Positions 50,485 to 58,529 of a stretch of 58,934 nt of DNA are shown here, piece by piece. Within the stretch, counting starts at the first letter, position 1; each line of letters opens with the position of its first letter. The position numbers and the translations under genes are program-made. Source of the DNA: Kitasatospora sp. DSM 101779 (GTDB lineage: Bacteria; Actinomycetota; Actinomycetes; Streptomycetales; Streptomycetaceae). The DNA is taken from assembly GCF_025655475.1 (NCBI RefSeq), contig NZ_JAHTIK010000001.1:1931624-1990557 (forward strand). The letters are read 5' to 3'. Under the pieces are notes generated by a model. The model had not been told where the DNA came from. It saw only the letters and a program-made list of their open reading frames with translations, and did not search any database.

Positions 50485-50522
50485 CGTCGGGGCCTTTCGG
50501 CAGTCCGGTGGTCGATACCCGT

Positions 50523-53500
50523 TCAGCCTGCGGGGTGCCGCTTGGAGCCCACTTGGTGCCGGGCGACGGCCTCCTCGTCCGGCACGGCCGGCAGCCCGTG
50601 CAGGGCGGCCAGCGCCTCCGACTCCCAGAGCGGGGACTCCCACCGGCGGGCCACCTCCGCGGCCTGCGCGAAGTAGTCGGCGGCCTCCTCCGTCCGGCCG
50701 AGCATCCGGGCCAGCTCGCCGAGTGCCTGCGCGACCGGCCGCAGCGCGACGGAGGTCGACGCCGCACCGGCCACCAGGCCGCGCAGCGGCCGCAGTTCGG
50801 TGATCAGCTCGGCTGCCTCGGCCCGCTCGTCCAGGGCGACCACCGCGGCGGCGCGCAGCACGAGGAAGAAGGAGCGGTAGTAGTCGGGCTGGACGGGCAG
50901 CCGCACGGCCCGGGCCGCCCGGGCCTCCTCGGTGCGGCCGAGCGCGGCGAGGGCCAGCGCCTCCACGTCGGCGACCAGGCGCCCGTACAGCGCGGAGACG
51001 GCGCGCAGCCGGGGCAGTTCACCGCCGATCCGGCCCTCCCGGACGGCGATGGTCAGGTCGGCGAGCGCGCCGAAGCCCTCGGCGTGCACCGAGGCCCTGG
51101 CGGTCAGCCCGGCGACGGCCTGCCGGTACAGCTCGGCGGCGTCCGCGGTGCGGCCGGCGGCGAGTTCGAGCATCCCGCGGTGGCAGAGGCCGACGTCGAC
51201 GAGTTCCAGCAGGCCGTACCGCTCGGCGATGACCGCGGCCGCCGCGATGTGGCGGCGCAGCGCGGGCAGGTCGCCGGCGACCGCGGCGGCCGTGGCGTAC
51301 AGCTGCTCGGCCTGCCAGCGGTAGGCCGGCAGGTCGTGCCGGCGGGCGAGCGCGGCGAGCTCGTCGGCGATCCCGGCCCGCTGCGGGGCGCCGAGTTCGA
51401 AGTCGCAGATCCGGGCGGACGCGGCCAGCGCGAGCGCCAGCAGCCGGGGGTCGCCCTCGGCGCGGGCGATGGCGAGCGCCTCGTCGGCGGCCGCGGTGCC
51501 GATCGGCTCCCCCGCACAGTTGCACTCGTGGGTGAGGGCGTCCAGCAGCCGGCAGCGGGTCGCGGGCGGCAGGTCGGTGCGGCGCAGCAGCCGCTGCAGG
51601 GTCTCCACGGCCCGGTCGTCGTAGCTGCCGTAGGGGTGGGCGACCCACGGGGTGGGTTCGGTCCAGGCCGTCCAGGCCTCGATCTCCAGGTCCTCCCGGC
51701 CGGTCTCCTCTGCGAGGGCGACGGCCCGGGCCCGGGTGGCGGTGGCGGCGGAGATCGCCCCGGCCCGGACCTGCGCCCGCAGCAGCGCGCCGAGCAGGGC
51801 GATCCGGCGCGCGGGCCGGTCGTCGCCGTCGTCCGGCACCCGGTCCAGGTTGTCGAGTGCCTGCTGCAGCAGGTCCGCGCAGGTCTGGTGGGCGTAGCGG
51901 CGCTCGGCGGCCTCGGCGGCGCGGACACAGGCGTCGACGGCCCGCCGGGCGGTGGCGGAGGAGGCGGCGGCCGTCCAGTGGTGGGCCAGCGCGGCGAGCC
52001 GGTCCGGCCGCAGGGCGCACAGCGCCTCGGCGAACCGGCCGTGCAGCCGGGCCCGGCGCAGCCCGCTGAGGTCGCCGTACAGGGTGTCGCGGACGAGCGC
52101 GTGCGCGAACCGGACGGCCCCGGGTCGGGGTTCGGTGAGAAGCCCGCCCGCGACGGCCGCCTCCAGCGCGTCCAGCATGCCCTCCTCGTCGGCGCCGGAG
52201 GCGTGCACCAGCAGTTCCACCTCGGTCTCCCGGCCGGCGACCGCGGCCAGCCGCAGCGCCTCGACGGTGGCCGGCGGCAGCCGGTCGAACCGCCGCCGCA
52301 GCACGTCCCGGACGCCCTGCGGGACCTCCTGGACGGCCACCAGCGCGCCCTCCCCGGCCAGCAGATGGGCGCTCTCCACCAGGTAGAACGGGTTGCCGCC
52401 GGTGCGTTCGGCGAGCGCGCGGACGGTGTCCGGGTCGACGGGGGCGTCGCAGACCGCGCCGATCAGGGTGCCGGCCTCGGCCGCGTCCAGACCGCCGAGC
52501 GCGATCCGGTACGGCGAGCAGCGGGCGAAGGTACCGAGCAGATCGGTGAGCCGGCCCTCGCCGGGGCGGTGCGCGCACACCAGCAGCAGCCGCTCGGGGC
52601 CGCGCACCGCGGCGAGTTCGGCAGCCAGCGCACGGGTCTCCTGGTCGGCGGCGTGCAGGTCGTCGATGATCACCGCGACGGGGGCCTGCTCGGTCGCGGC
52701 CTCCAGCCAGCGGACGACCGCCCGGTGCAGCCGGAAGCGGCCGGTCAGGGCGTCCCGTCGGCGGGTCGGGTCGTCCTCGCCGAGCAGCGGGGCCAGTTCG
52801 GCCGCGGTCACGGCGTTCGGCGGGTGCTGCCGGGCGAGCTCGCGCAGCGCCTCCGTCCACGCCCAGGCCGGCGGGGCGCCCTCCGTCTCCGGGCACCGCC
52901 CGGTGGCCACCAGCCAGCCGCTGCGACGCAGTTCACCGCTCAGCCGGGCGAGCAGGGTGGACTTGCCGGCACCGGCCTCGCCGGAGACGAGCACCACCGA
53001 CCGGCCGCCGGGGGCGGTGGCGGCCGTCGCCGCCTCGCGCAGCGTGCGCTGCTCGGCCTCCCGGCCGACGAACGGCAGGTCGGGCGGGCCGTTGCCGCAG
53101 CCCTGTCCGGCGGCGCAGGGCGAGCCGGACGGGACCGCCGGGGGCAGGTCGGCGGCCGGGGTCGGCACGGCGAGCAGGTCCGTCCGCTGCCGGAGGATCG
53201 CCGACTCCAGCTCGGCCAGCGCCGGGCCCGGATCCAGGCCGAGTTCGGCGGTGAGCACGGTGCGGGCGCGGCGCAGCGCGTCCAGCGCCTCGGCCTGCCG
53301 GCCGGCGCCCCACAGCGCCCGGGCCAGCAGCCGCCAGCCCTCCTCGCGCAGCGGGTGCTCCTCGGTCAGCGCCAGCGCGGCGGCCGCCGCCTCGCCGGCC
53401 CGGCCCTCGTCCAGGGCCGCCCCCACGGCGGACTCCCGCGCGGCCAGCCGCAGTTCGCCGAGGCGGGCGATCTCGGCGGCGGCCCACGGCTCGTCGGCGA

Positions 53501-53954
53501 ACTCGGCGAAGGCGCTGCCCCGCCAGAGCGCCAGCGCCTCGTCGAACAGCCGGGAGACCGGGTGCCCGAGCCGCTCCGCGGCCTGCCCGGCGAACGGCTG
53601 GAGACCGCGGGCGTCCCGCAGCCGGTGCTCGAAGTCCCAGGCGTCGACGCCGGACGCGGGCAGCGCCAGGGCGTAGCCGGGGGCACGGGTGACCAGCAGC
53701 CGGGAGGGCTCGCGCGGCCCGCGTTCGGGTTCGAGCAGGCGCCGCAGATTGGAGACGTACGCCTGCAGGGAGGCGGCGGCCTTGGCCGGGGGGCGGCCCT
53801 GCCACAGGTCGTCGATCAGCCGGTCCACCGGGACGACGGCGCCACGGGCCACCAGCAGCCGGGCGAGCACACCGCGCTGCCGCGGGCCGCCGAGGCCGAC
53901 CGTCGCCCCCGCCACCTGCGCCGTCAACGTGCCCAGCACCGATATCCGCACCAT
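50523..53954 (-). CDS. SARP/AfsR-type regulator: OmpR-like DNA-binding, BTAD, AAA ATPase and TPR domains
   Basis: 1143 residues. Residues 1-95 form the winged-helix domain (VRISVLGTL, GGPRQRGVLARLL, YVSNLRRLLEPERG); about 105-255 the bacterial transcriptional activation domain; a Pro-rich linker follows; about 295-560 is a STAND-type ATPase with Walker A GEAGAGKS (325-332) and Walker B VIIDDLHAAD (about 428-437); the rest is Ala-rich TPR-like helices. Such large SARPs activate genes by binding heptameric direct repeats. It is next to an MMPL exporter, not a biosynthetic cluster. The ATG at 53954 lies 9 nt after a -10 box, so the mRNA is probably near-leaderless. Confidence 0.92.
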   Translation of the reverse strand: MVRISVLGTLTAQVAGATVGLGGPRQRGVLARLLVARGAVVPVDRLIDDLWQGRPPAKAAASLQAYVSNLRRLLEPERGPREPSRLLVTRAPGYALALPASGVDAWDFEHRLRDARGLQPFAGQAAERLGHPVSRLFDEALALWRGSAFAEFADEPWAAAEIARLGELRLAARESAVGAALDEGRAGEAAAAALALTEEHPLREEGWRLLARALWGAGRQAEALDALRRARTVLTAELGLDPGPALAELESAILRQRTDLLAVPTPAADLPPAVPSGSPCAAGQGCGNGPPDLPFVGREAEQRTLREAATAATAPGGRSVVLVSGEAGAGKSTLLARLSGELRRSGWLVATGRCPETEGAPPAWAWTEALRELARQHPPNAVTAAELAPLLGEDDPTRRRDALTGRFRLHRAVVRWLEAATEQAPVAVIIDDLHAADQETRALAAELAAVRGPERLLLVCAHRPGEGRLTDLLGTFARCSPYRIALGGLDAAEAGTLIGAVCDAPVDPDTVRALAERTGGNPFYLVESAHLLAGEGALVAVQEVPQGVRDVLRRRFDRLPPATVEALRLAAVAGRETEVELLVHASGADEEGMLDALEAAVAGGLLTEPRPGAVRFAHALVRDTLYGDLSGLRRARLHGRFAEALCALRPDRLAALAHHWTAAASSATARRAVDACVRAAEAAERRYAHQTCADLLQQALDNLDRVPDDGDDRPARRIALLGALLRAQVRAGAISAATATRARAVALAEETGREDLEIEAWTAWTEPTPWVAHPYGSYDDRAVETLQRLLRRTDLPPATRCRLLDALTHECNCAGEPIGTAAADEALAIARAEGDPRLLALALAASARICDFELGAPQRAGIADELAALARRHDLPAYRWQAEQLYATAAAVAGDLPALRRHIAAAAVIAERYGLLELVDVGLCHRGMLELAAGRTADAAELYRQAVAGLTARASVHAEGFGALADLTIAVREGRIGGELPRLRAVSALYGRLVADVEALALAALGRTEEARAARAVRLPVQPDYYRSFFLVLRAAAVVALDERAEAAELITELRPLRGLVAGAASTSVALRPVAQALGELARMLGRTEEAADYFAQAAEVARRWESPLWESEALAALHGLPAVPDEEAVARHQVGSKRHPAG
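50538..50560 (-). promoter_or_regulatory. Putative SARP-binding direct repeat inside the 3' end of the SARP gene
   Basis: On the minus strand CACCAAG and CTCCAAG occur with an 11-bp period, 54-76 bp upstream of the MMPL start. This 23-bp segment matches the element upstream of the SARP gene (53976-53998, plus strand) at 21 of 23 positions. It overlaps codons for the last residues of the SARP protein. No -10 hexamer is correctly placed 8 bp beyond it in either direction, so binding is inferred, not activation. Confidence 0.55.
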
Positions 53955-53963
53955 CGTGCAGCG

Positions 53964-53998
53964 AGCCTATGCGATGGCTCCAAGTGGACTCCAAGCGG
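53964..53998 (-). promoter_or_regulatory. Canonical SARP-type promoter of the SARP gene
   Basis: Minus-strand CTTGGAG (53995-53989), 4 bp, CTTGGAG (53984-53978), 8 bp, TAGGCT (53969-53964). Identical heptamers with an 11-bp period, and the second placed 8 bp before the -10, match the known SARP architecture. This suggests positive autoregulation or control by another SARP. The start codon follows 9 nt after the -10. Confidence 0.8.
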
Positions 53999-54040
53999 AT
54001 GCCGGCAGTACCTCAGGGGCGCCCCTGCCGGTGCTTTATG

Positions 54041-54475
54041 TCAGCTGCGGAGCAGGACTGCCGAGAGGGGGACGAAGCCGCCCCCGGTGCCCTCGGTGTC
54101 GTCTCCGGCGGTGCGGCGGAGCATGGCGAGGGCGATGCGTTCGCCCTGGGCCTTGGCGCGGTCGGCGGTGGGGCCGGAGTGGAGGCCGTCGACGGAGGCC
54201 TGCCAGAGCTGGACCCAGCGGCCGAAGTGGGCGGCCGTGAGCGGGCGCTGTCGGTGGAGGCCGAGGTGCGGGGCGAAGGCGTTGCGGCGGTACTCGCCGC
54301 TCCGCAGCAGGGCGCTCGCCCAGAAGTCGGTGATGTGCGGGAGGTGGGTCTCCAGGTCGAGCCGGGCGACCTCGGTGAAGTGCGGGCCGATCAGCGGGTC
54401 GGCGAAGGCTGCGGCGTAGAAGCGCCGCAGCAGCGGCTCCAGGTCGGCGCGGTCGGTGATGTCGGGACGCGGCAC
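54041..54475 (-). CDS. Group III truncated hemoglobin
   Basis: 144 residues, compact 2-over-2 globin: PLLRRFYAAAFADPLIGPHFTEVARLDLETHLPHITDFWASALL, YRRNAFAPHLGLH and FGRWVQLWQASVDGL. The FYxxxxxDPxIGPxF start is typical of bacterial truncated globins acting in oxygen or NO chemistry; the proximal His is probably in the HLGLH/TAAHFGRW region. The start is GTG at 54475 after GAGAGGAG. Lies between the SARP gene and a divergent aldo/keto reductase. Confidence 0.82.
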   Translation of the reverse strand: MPRPDITDRADLEPLLRRFYAAAFADPLIGPHFTEVARLDLETHLPHITDFWASALLRSGEYRRNAFAPHLGLHRQRPLTAAHFGRWVQLWQASVDGLHSGPTADRAKAQGERIALAMLRRTAGDDTEGTGGGFVPLSAVLLRS

Positions 54476-54601
54476 CGGCGGGCTCCTCTCCGTGCGGCCC
54501 GGCGGCCCGTCCGGCCGCCGCGGCCAGGCTACGCCGCGGGTGCCCGGTTCCGGCAGGGTCGTTCGTCCCTGCCACCGGGCGCCACCTGGCAGGATGCCGG
54601 T

Positions 54602-55591
54602 ATGACCTATCTCCCCTCGGACGACCGCTACGCGTCCATGACCTACCGGCGGGCGGGGCGCAGCGGTGTGCAGCTGCCGGCCGTGTCGCTCGGCCTGTGG
54701 CACAACTTCGGTGACTCGCAGCCGCTGGAGGTGCAGCGCGCGGTGCTGCGCCGGGCCTTCGACCGCGGTGTGACCCACTTCGACCTGGCGAACAACTACG
54801 GCCCGCCGTACGGCAGTGCCGAGCGCAACTTCGGTTACCTGTTCGCGCAGGACTTCAAGCCGTACCGGGACGAGTTGTTCATCGCGTCCAAGGCGGGCTA
54901 CGACATGTGGCCGGGCCCGTACGGCGACGGCGGCTCGCGCAAGTACCTGCTGTCCAGTCTCGACCAGTCGCTGGGCCGGATGGGCCTGGACTACGTCGAC
55001 GTCTTCTACTCGCACCGCTACGACCCCACGACTCCGCTGGAGGAGACGATGGGGGCGCTGGACCGGGCGGTGCGCTCGGGCAGGGCGCTGTACGCGGCGA
55101 TCTCCAACTATCCGGCCGAGCAGCACCGCGAGGCGGTGGAGATCCTGCGCGGCATGGGCACGCCGGTGCTGATGAACCAGATCAGCTACTCGATCCTGAA
55201 CCGCACCCCCGAGGACGGGCTGCTGGACGCGATCGGCGAGACCCAGACCAGCATGATCGCCTTCTCGCCGCTGGCCCAGGGGCTGCTGACCGACCGCTAC
55301 CTGTCGGGCGAGGTGCCGGCCGGTTCGCGGATGTCGGTCGGCCACTTCCTGCGCGAGGAGGCGCTGACCGGGCAGAAGCTGGAGCAGCTGCGGGCGCTGA
55401 ACAAGGTCGCCGAGCAGCGCGGCCAGACCCTCGCCCAGCTGGCGCTGTCCTGGGTGCTGCGGGACGAGCGGGTGGTCTCGGTGATCATCGGTGCGTCGAG
55501 CGTCGCCCAGCTCGACCAGAACCTCGACGCGCTCAAGGCCGGTCCGCTGACCGCCGAGGAGCTCGCCGAGATCGACCGGCTCAGCCGCTGA
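54602..55591 (+). CDS. Aldo/keto reductase (YghZ/L-glyceraldehyde-3-phosphate-reductase-like)
   Basis: 329 residues. (beta/alpha)8 barrel with the catalytic set D-Y-K-H: FDLANNYGPPYG (Asp, Tyr near residue 66), IASKAGYDM (Lys) and FYSHRYDP (His). The extension RNFGYLFAQDFKPYRDEL and MWPGPYGDGGSRKYL match the YghZ/KvbA-like subgroup, which reduces aldehydes with NADPH. The ATG at 54602 is taken; a second Met at residue 13 is an alternative. Monocistronic, ended by a hairpin. Confidence 0.92.
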   Translation: MTYLPSDDRYASMTYRRAGRSGVQLPAVSLGLWHNFGDSQPLEVQRAVLRRAFDRGVTHFDLANNYGPPYGSAERNFGYLFAQDFKPYRDELFIASKAGYDMWPGPYGDGGSRKYLLSSLDQSLGRMGLDYVDVFYSHRYDPTTPLEETMGALDRAVRSGRALYAAISNYPAEQHREAVEILRGMGTPVLMNQISYSILNRTPEDGLLDAIGETQTSMIAFSPLAQGLLTDRYLSGEVPAGSRMSVGHFLREEALTGQKLEQLRALNKVAEQRGQTLAQLALSWVLRDERVVSVIIGASSVAQLDQNLDALKAGPLTAEELAEIDRLSR

Positions 55592-55631
55592 GCCCGCGGG
55601 CCCGGCCGGCCTGCGCCGTCGGTCGTGCCAC

Positions 55632-55670
55632 CGGCCGGGGTCGGACGCGTACCGCGTCCGGCCCCGGCCG
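55632..55670. terminator. 18-bp stem terminator
   Basis: Arms 55632-55649 and 55653-55670 pair with one G-T mismatch around a 3-nt loop, between the convergent aldo/keto reductase and winged-helix genes. Confidence 0.85.
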
Positions 55671-55688
55671 TCGTGCTGCTGCGCCCGT

Positions 55689-56402
55689 TCAGACGGCGGG
55701 CGCGTACTTGTAGCCGACCCGGCGGACGGTGACGATGCTGTCGCGGTGCGCCGCGCCGAGCTTGCGCCGCAGCCGGGCGACGTGGACGTCCACGGTGCGG
55801 CCGTCGCCGACGTGGCCGTAGCCCCAGACGGCGGTGACCAGGTGGTCGCGGGTGTGCACCCGGTGCGGGTGCTCGGTGAGGTGGGCGAGCAGCTCGAACT
55901 CCAGGTAGGTGAGGTCGAGCTGGACGCCGTCGACGTGGGCGGTGCGCCGGTCGGTGTCGACGCTGATGCCGTGCGCGGGCGGCCGGGTGGCCGCGGGCCG
56001 CGGCTCCTCGGCCTGCGCGGGGGCGGCGGGCACGGGGGCCGGCGCGGCCTGGTCGGCGGGGACGAGCAGCAGGTAGCCGACCAGCGGGTGCCCGGCGGAG
56101 GCGCCGAGCTCGGCGCCGTACCGGTCGAGCAGGCCCTGCGGCAGGGCGGACGGCGGCAGCGCGACCACGGTGGCGCCTTCCGGCAGGCCGGCGGGCAGCA
56201 GTGCGGCGGGCCGGGCGACGGGCTGCCGGTCGGGCGCCGGCTGGGTCCGCTGCGGAGCTGCGGCCGTGGTGGTGTGCGGGGCGGCGGTGGTGCTCGGGTA
56301 CCAGCGCTCGGCGCCGCCGGGGACGGCGGCCACGGAGCGGACGGCCCGCAGGTGCGGGGTGGCGGCGGTGACGGTACGGGTGGCCGTGGAGGTGGAGGAC
56401 AT
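55689..56402 (-). CDS. Receiver-less OmpR-type winged-helix regulator
   Basis: 237 residues. The last 95 residues are a PhoB/OmpR-type DNA-binding domain (VQLDLTYLEFELLAHLTEHP, RDHLVTAVWGYGHVGDGRTVDVHVARLRRKL, VRRVGYKYAP). There is no phosphorylatable receiver domain. Instead residues about 60-115 hold a small hydrophobic block (VVALPPSALPQGLL, HPLVGYLLLV) flanked by low-complexity Ala/Pro/Thr stretches. Streptomycetes have several such orphan regulators. Control by phosphorylation seems impossible, so it may bind a ligand or partner, or be set by expression level. Confidence 0.82.
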   Translation of the reverse strand: MSSTSTATRTVTAATPHLRAVRSVAAVPGGAERWYPSTTAAPHTTTAAAPQRTQPAPDRQPVARPAALLPAGLPEGATVVALPPSALPQGLLDRYGAELGASAGHPLVGYLLLVPADQAAPAPVPAAPAQAEEPRPAATRPPAHGISVDTDRRTAHVDGVQLDLTYLEFELLAHLTEHPHRVHTRDHLVTAVWGYGHVGDGRTVDVHVARLRRKLGAAHRDSIVTVRRVGYKYAPAV

Positions 56403-56715
56403 GGTGGGCTCTCTTCGCGCGGGACGGATTCGGGTGGTCGTCGTCTGCGCGTCGGGCCTTGCGCGGAGGTGGTGCTGACGGTCGGTCAGTCCACCGCAAG
56501 GGCGGGACGCGCGCTAGGCGGTCCGACAGGTCTGGTCGAAGAGGTGCGGCTGGCGGGACGGCCAGAACGGTTCGAGCTCAAGGCGGAACGGGTCCACGGT
56601 CGGGTCTCCGGGTGGGCGCAGGGCGGAAGGCGCCGGGCAGCCGTCGAGGACGCGGCCCGGCCGGGGATTCGGGGACGGGGTCGGCGCCGGGCGGGCCCGG
56701 GCCGGTGGGGGTCCG
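56403..56715. other. Intergenic region between leader-peptide ORF and winged-helix gene
   Basis: 313 bp. It would be the leader of the winged-helix mRNA if transcription starts above the 36-codon ORF. GC-rich, with many local inverted GC runs but no single dominant hairpin. No gene seen. Confidence 0.4.
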
Positions 56716-56826
56716 TCAGTGACAGCAGGCGCTGCACACCAGCGCCTGGTCGATGTGGCGGCGTACGGTGAGCGCCGGCACGGCGGGGGCGGGCAGGACC
56801 GTGCAGCGCAACGCGTCTGCGGTCAT
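56716..56826 (-). CDS. 36-residue Cys-rich small protein, possible leader peptide
   Basis: ATG at 56826 preceded by a strong GGAGGAGG ribosome-binding site. The peptide starts MTADALRCTVLPAP and ends VRRHIDQALVCSACCH. The RRHID segment followed by a Ser/Cys-rich end recalls the streptomycete putative leader peptides (RRHVD...C pattern) found upstream of sulfur and other genes. Four of the last seven residues are Cys or His. It lies 314 bp upstream of the winged-helix gene and could sense cysteine availability or bind metal. The ORF is short, but its RBS and codon use support translation. Confidence 0.5.
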   Translation of the reverse strand: MTADALRCTVLPAPAVPALTVRRHIDQALVCSACCH

Positions 56827-57014
56827 GTCGACTGCCTCCTCCCCCGGGGCACGGCGCGGGCTGCGCAGCGTGCAACGGGTAAGAGCCTTCCACGGCAGGA
56901 GGGCCGCAGGCAACCCCGATGACCCGACCGTCCGCCAGCCGGGACATACCCGTCCCACCATGCGGACACTGCGCCGGAACGGCCTGGTGACGGGGCGTCC
57001 GGCCGAACGGCCCG

Positions 57015-57635
57015 TCAGCCGCGGGCGGCGCCCATGGGGTCGAGGCCGGCCTGCGCGGCGGCGTGCTCGACCAGCCGGATCAGCAGCTCCTTGCCGTCCT
57101 CTCGGCTGCGCGCGTCGCAGAGCAGCACCGGGATGCCGGGATCGAGGTCGAGGGCGGCGCGGACGTCCTCCGGCGCGTACACCTCGGTGCCCTCGAAACA
57201 GTTGACGGCGACCACGAAGGGGATGCGGCGCTGCTCGAAGAAGTCCACCGAGGGGAAGGAGTCGGCGAGCCGCCGGGTGTCGGCGAGCACCACCGCGCCG
57301 AGCGCGCCCTGTGCCAGCTCGTCCCAGACGAACCAGAACCGGTCCTGGCCGGGGGTGCCGAACAGGTAGAGCGCGAGGCCGGGCCGCAGGTCGATCCGGC
57401 CGAAGTCCATGGCGACGGTGGTGCTGCGCTTGGCCTCGACCCCGGCGGTGTCGTCGACCGGGCGGCCGCGCTCGCTGAGGAGCTCCTCGGTGCGCAGCGG
57501 GCGGATCTCGCTGACCGCCCCGACCAGGGTGGTCTTGCCGGCGCCGAAGCCGCCGGCGACCAGGATCTTCAGGGCCACGGAGGAGAAGAGGGCGGAGCGG
57601 GTGTCCGCCGGGGCGTCAGAGTGCGCGGAGGCCAT
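57015..57635 (-). CDS. cvnD: Conservon small GTPase-like protein CvnD
   Basis: 206 residues. ATP/GTP-binding protein with KILVAGGFGAGKTTLVGAVSEI (Walker A near residue 30), RSTTVAMDFGRIDL, FGTPGQDRFWFVWDEL and a VNCFEG in place of NKxD. MglA/Ras-like, part of the membrane-associated heterocomplex formed with CvnA-C in streptomycetes. Its start lies within the end of cvnC (20-bp overlap), so expression is coupled. Confidence 0.93.
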   Translation of the reverse strand: MASAHSDAPADTRSALFSSVALKILVAGGFGAGKTTLVGAVSEIRPLRTEELLSERGRPVDDTAGVEAKRSTTVAMDFGRIDLRPGLALYLFGTPGQDRFWFVWDELAQGALGAVVLADTRRLADSFPSVDFFEQRRIPFVVAVNCFEGTEVYAPEDVRAALDLDPGIPVLLCDARSREDGKELLIRLVEHAAAQAGLDPMGAARG

Positions 57636-58113
57636 TGATCACGTCTCGCAGGAGTTGCTCGTCGGGTCGATGGGCGAGTGCCACGGGCCGGGTGACGGTG
57701 ATCAGCCCGGCGTCGTTGAGGTCGCCGAGCAGCACCCGGACGACGCTGACCGGCAGGTCGCAGTAGGAGCCGAGCTCGGCGACGCTCAACGGTTGGTCGC
57801 GGCAGAGCGCCAGCAGGCCGTGGTGGGTGGCGTCGAGGGCGGGCTCGTGCTCGGCCCGGCCCCCGGCGTCCGTGGCGCGCACCAGGGAGATGAGGTCGAA
57901 CAGGCCTTCGTCGACCGGTCTGGCCGCCCGTCCCCTGGTCATCGAGAACAGCCGCACCACCGGCCCCGCCTCGTCGTCGAACCAGCGGTCCTCCGCGGCG
58001 CTGCGCGGCGTGAAGAGGTCGATCTCCGGCTCGGTGTCGTAGGGGTCGTCGTACGGGTCCTCGTACGGCCCGTCCTGCGGTGCGTCGTCCTCGGCGGCCA
58101 TCCCGTCGCTCAT
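57616..58113 (-). CDS. cvnC: Conservon DUF742 protein CvnC
   Basis: 165 residues. An acidic, Asp/Tyr/Pro-rich N-terminus (about 1-45), then the DUF742 domain: VRLFSMTRGRA, FDLISLVRATD, LDATHHGLLALCRDQPLSVAELGSYCDLPVSVVRVLLGDLNDAGLI, a winged-helix-like fold. The ATG overlaps the cvnB stop (ATGA). Partner of CvnB and CvnD in the conservon complex. Confidence 0.93.
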   Translation of the reverse strand: MSDGMAAEDDAPQDGPYEDPYDDPYDTEPEIDLFTPRSAAEDRWFDDEAGPVVRLFSMTRGRAARPVDEGLFDLISLVRATDAGGRAEHEPALDATHHGLLALCRDQPLSVAELGSYCDLPVSVVRVLLGDLNDAGLITVTRPVALAHRPDEQLLRDVINGLRAL

Positions 58114-58529
58114 CTCCCTTGCGGGGCGGACTCGGTGCGCGGCTCGGAGGCCAGGTGCTCGCCGACCCGCTTCACCAGCAGCGCCATCTCGTAGGCGATC
58201 TGGCCGACGTCGGACTCGGCGTCGCTGAGCACGGCCAGGCAGCTGCCGTCGCCGGCCGCGGTGATGAAGAGGAAGGCCTCGTCGAGTTCCACCATGGTCT
58301 GGCGGACCCCGCCGACCCGGAAGTGCCGGCCGGCGCCCTTGGCCAGGCTGTGGAAACCGGAGGCGACGGCCGCGAGGTGCTCGGCGTCCTCGCGGGCGAG
58401 GCCGCTGGAGACGCCGGTCGCCAGACCGTCGCTGGACAGGATCACCGCATGCCTCAGGGTCGCGACGCGGCCCACCAGGTCGTCCAGGAGCCAGTTCAGG
58501 TCTCCGGACGGCTGTGTCGTTGCGGTCAT
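58110..58529 (-). CDS. cvnB: Conservon roadblock/LC7 protein CvnB
   Basis: 139 residues. Roadblock domain: LNWLLDDLVGRVATLRHAVILSSDGL, HLAAVASGFHSLAKGAGRHF, VELDEAFLFITAAGDGSCLAVL. Roadblock proteins act as GAP-like partners of the CvnD-type GTPase. It overlaps cvnA and cvnC by 4 bp each. Confidence 0.94.
   Translation of the reverse strand: MTATTQPSGDLNWLLDDLVGRVATLRHAVILSSDGLATGVSSGLAREDAEHLAAVASGFHSLAKGAGRHFRVGGVRQTMVELDEAFLFITAAGDGSCLAVLSDAESDVGQIAYEMALLVKRVGEHLASEPRTESAPQGR

Noticed and set aside
47677..50676. Plus-strand frame of about 1000 codons opposite tetR and the MMPL gene
   Set aside because: Arg/Gly/His-rich antisense translation; both minus-strand genes are unambiguous.
48358..53954. 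Secondary-metabolite biosynthetic cluster suggested by SARP plus MMPL exporter
   Set aside because: No polyketide, peptide synthetase, terpene or tailoring genes are adjacent; neighbours are a globin, an aldo/keto reductase and a TetR operon. Only a regulator-exporter pair is supported.
50508..54419. Plus-strand open frame of about 1300 codons opposite the SARP gene
   Set aside because: Antisense to a protein with a clear winged-helix domain, Walker A and Walker B; the frame has no domain of its own.
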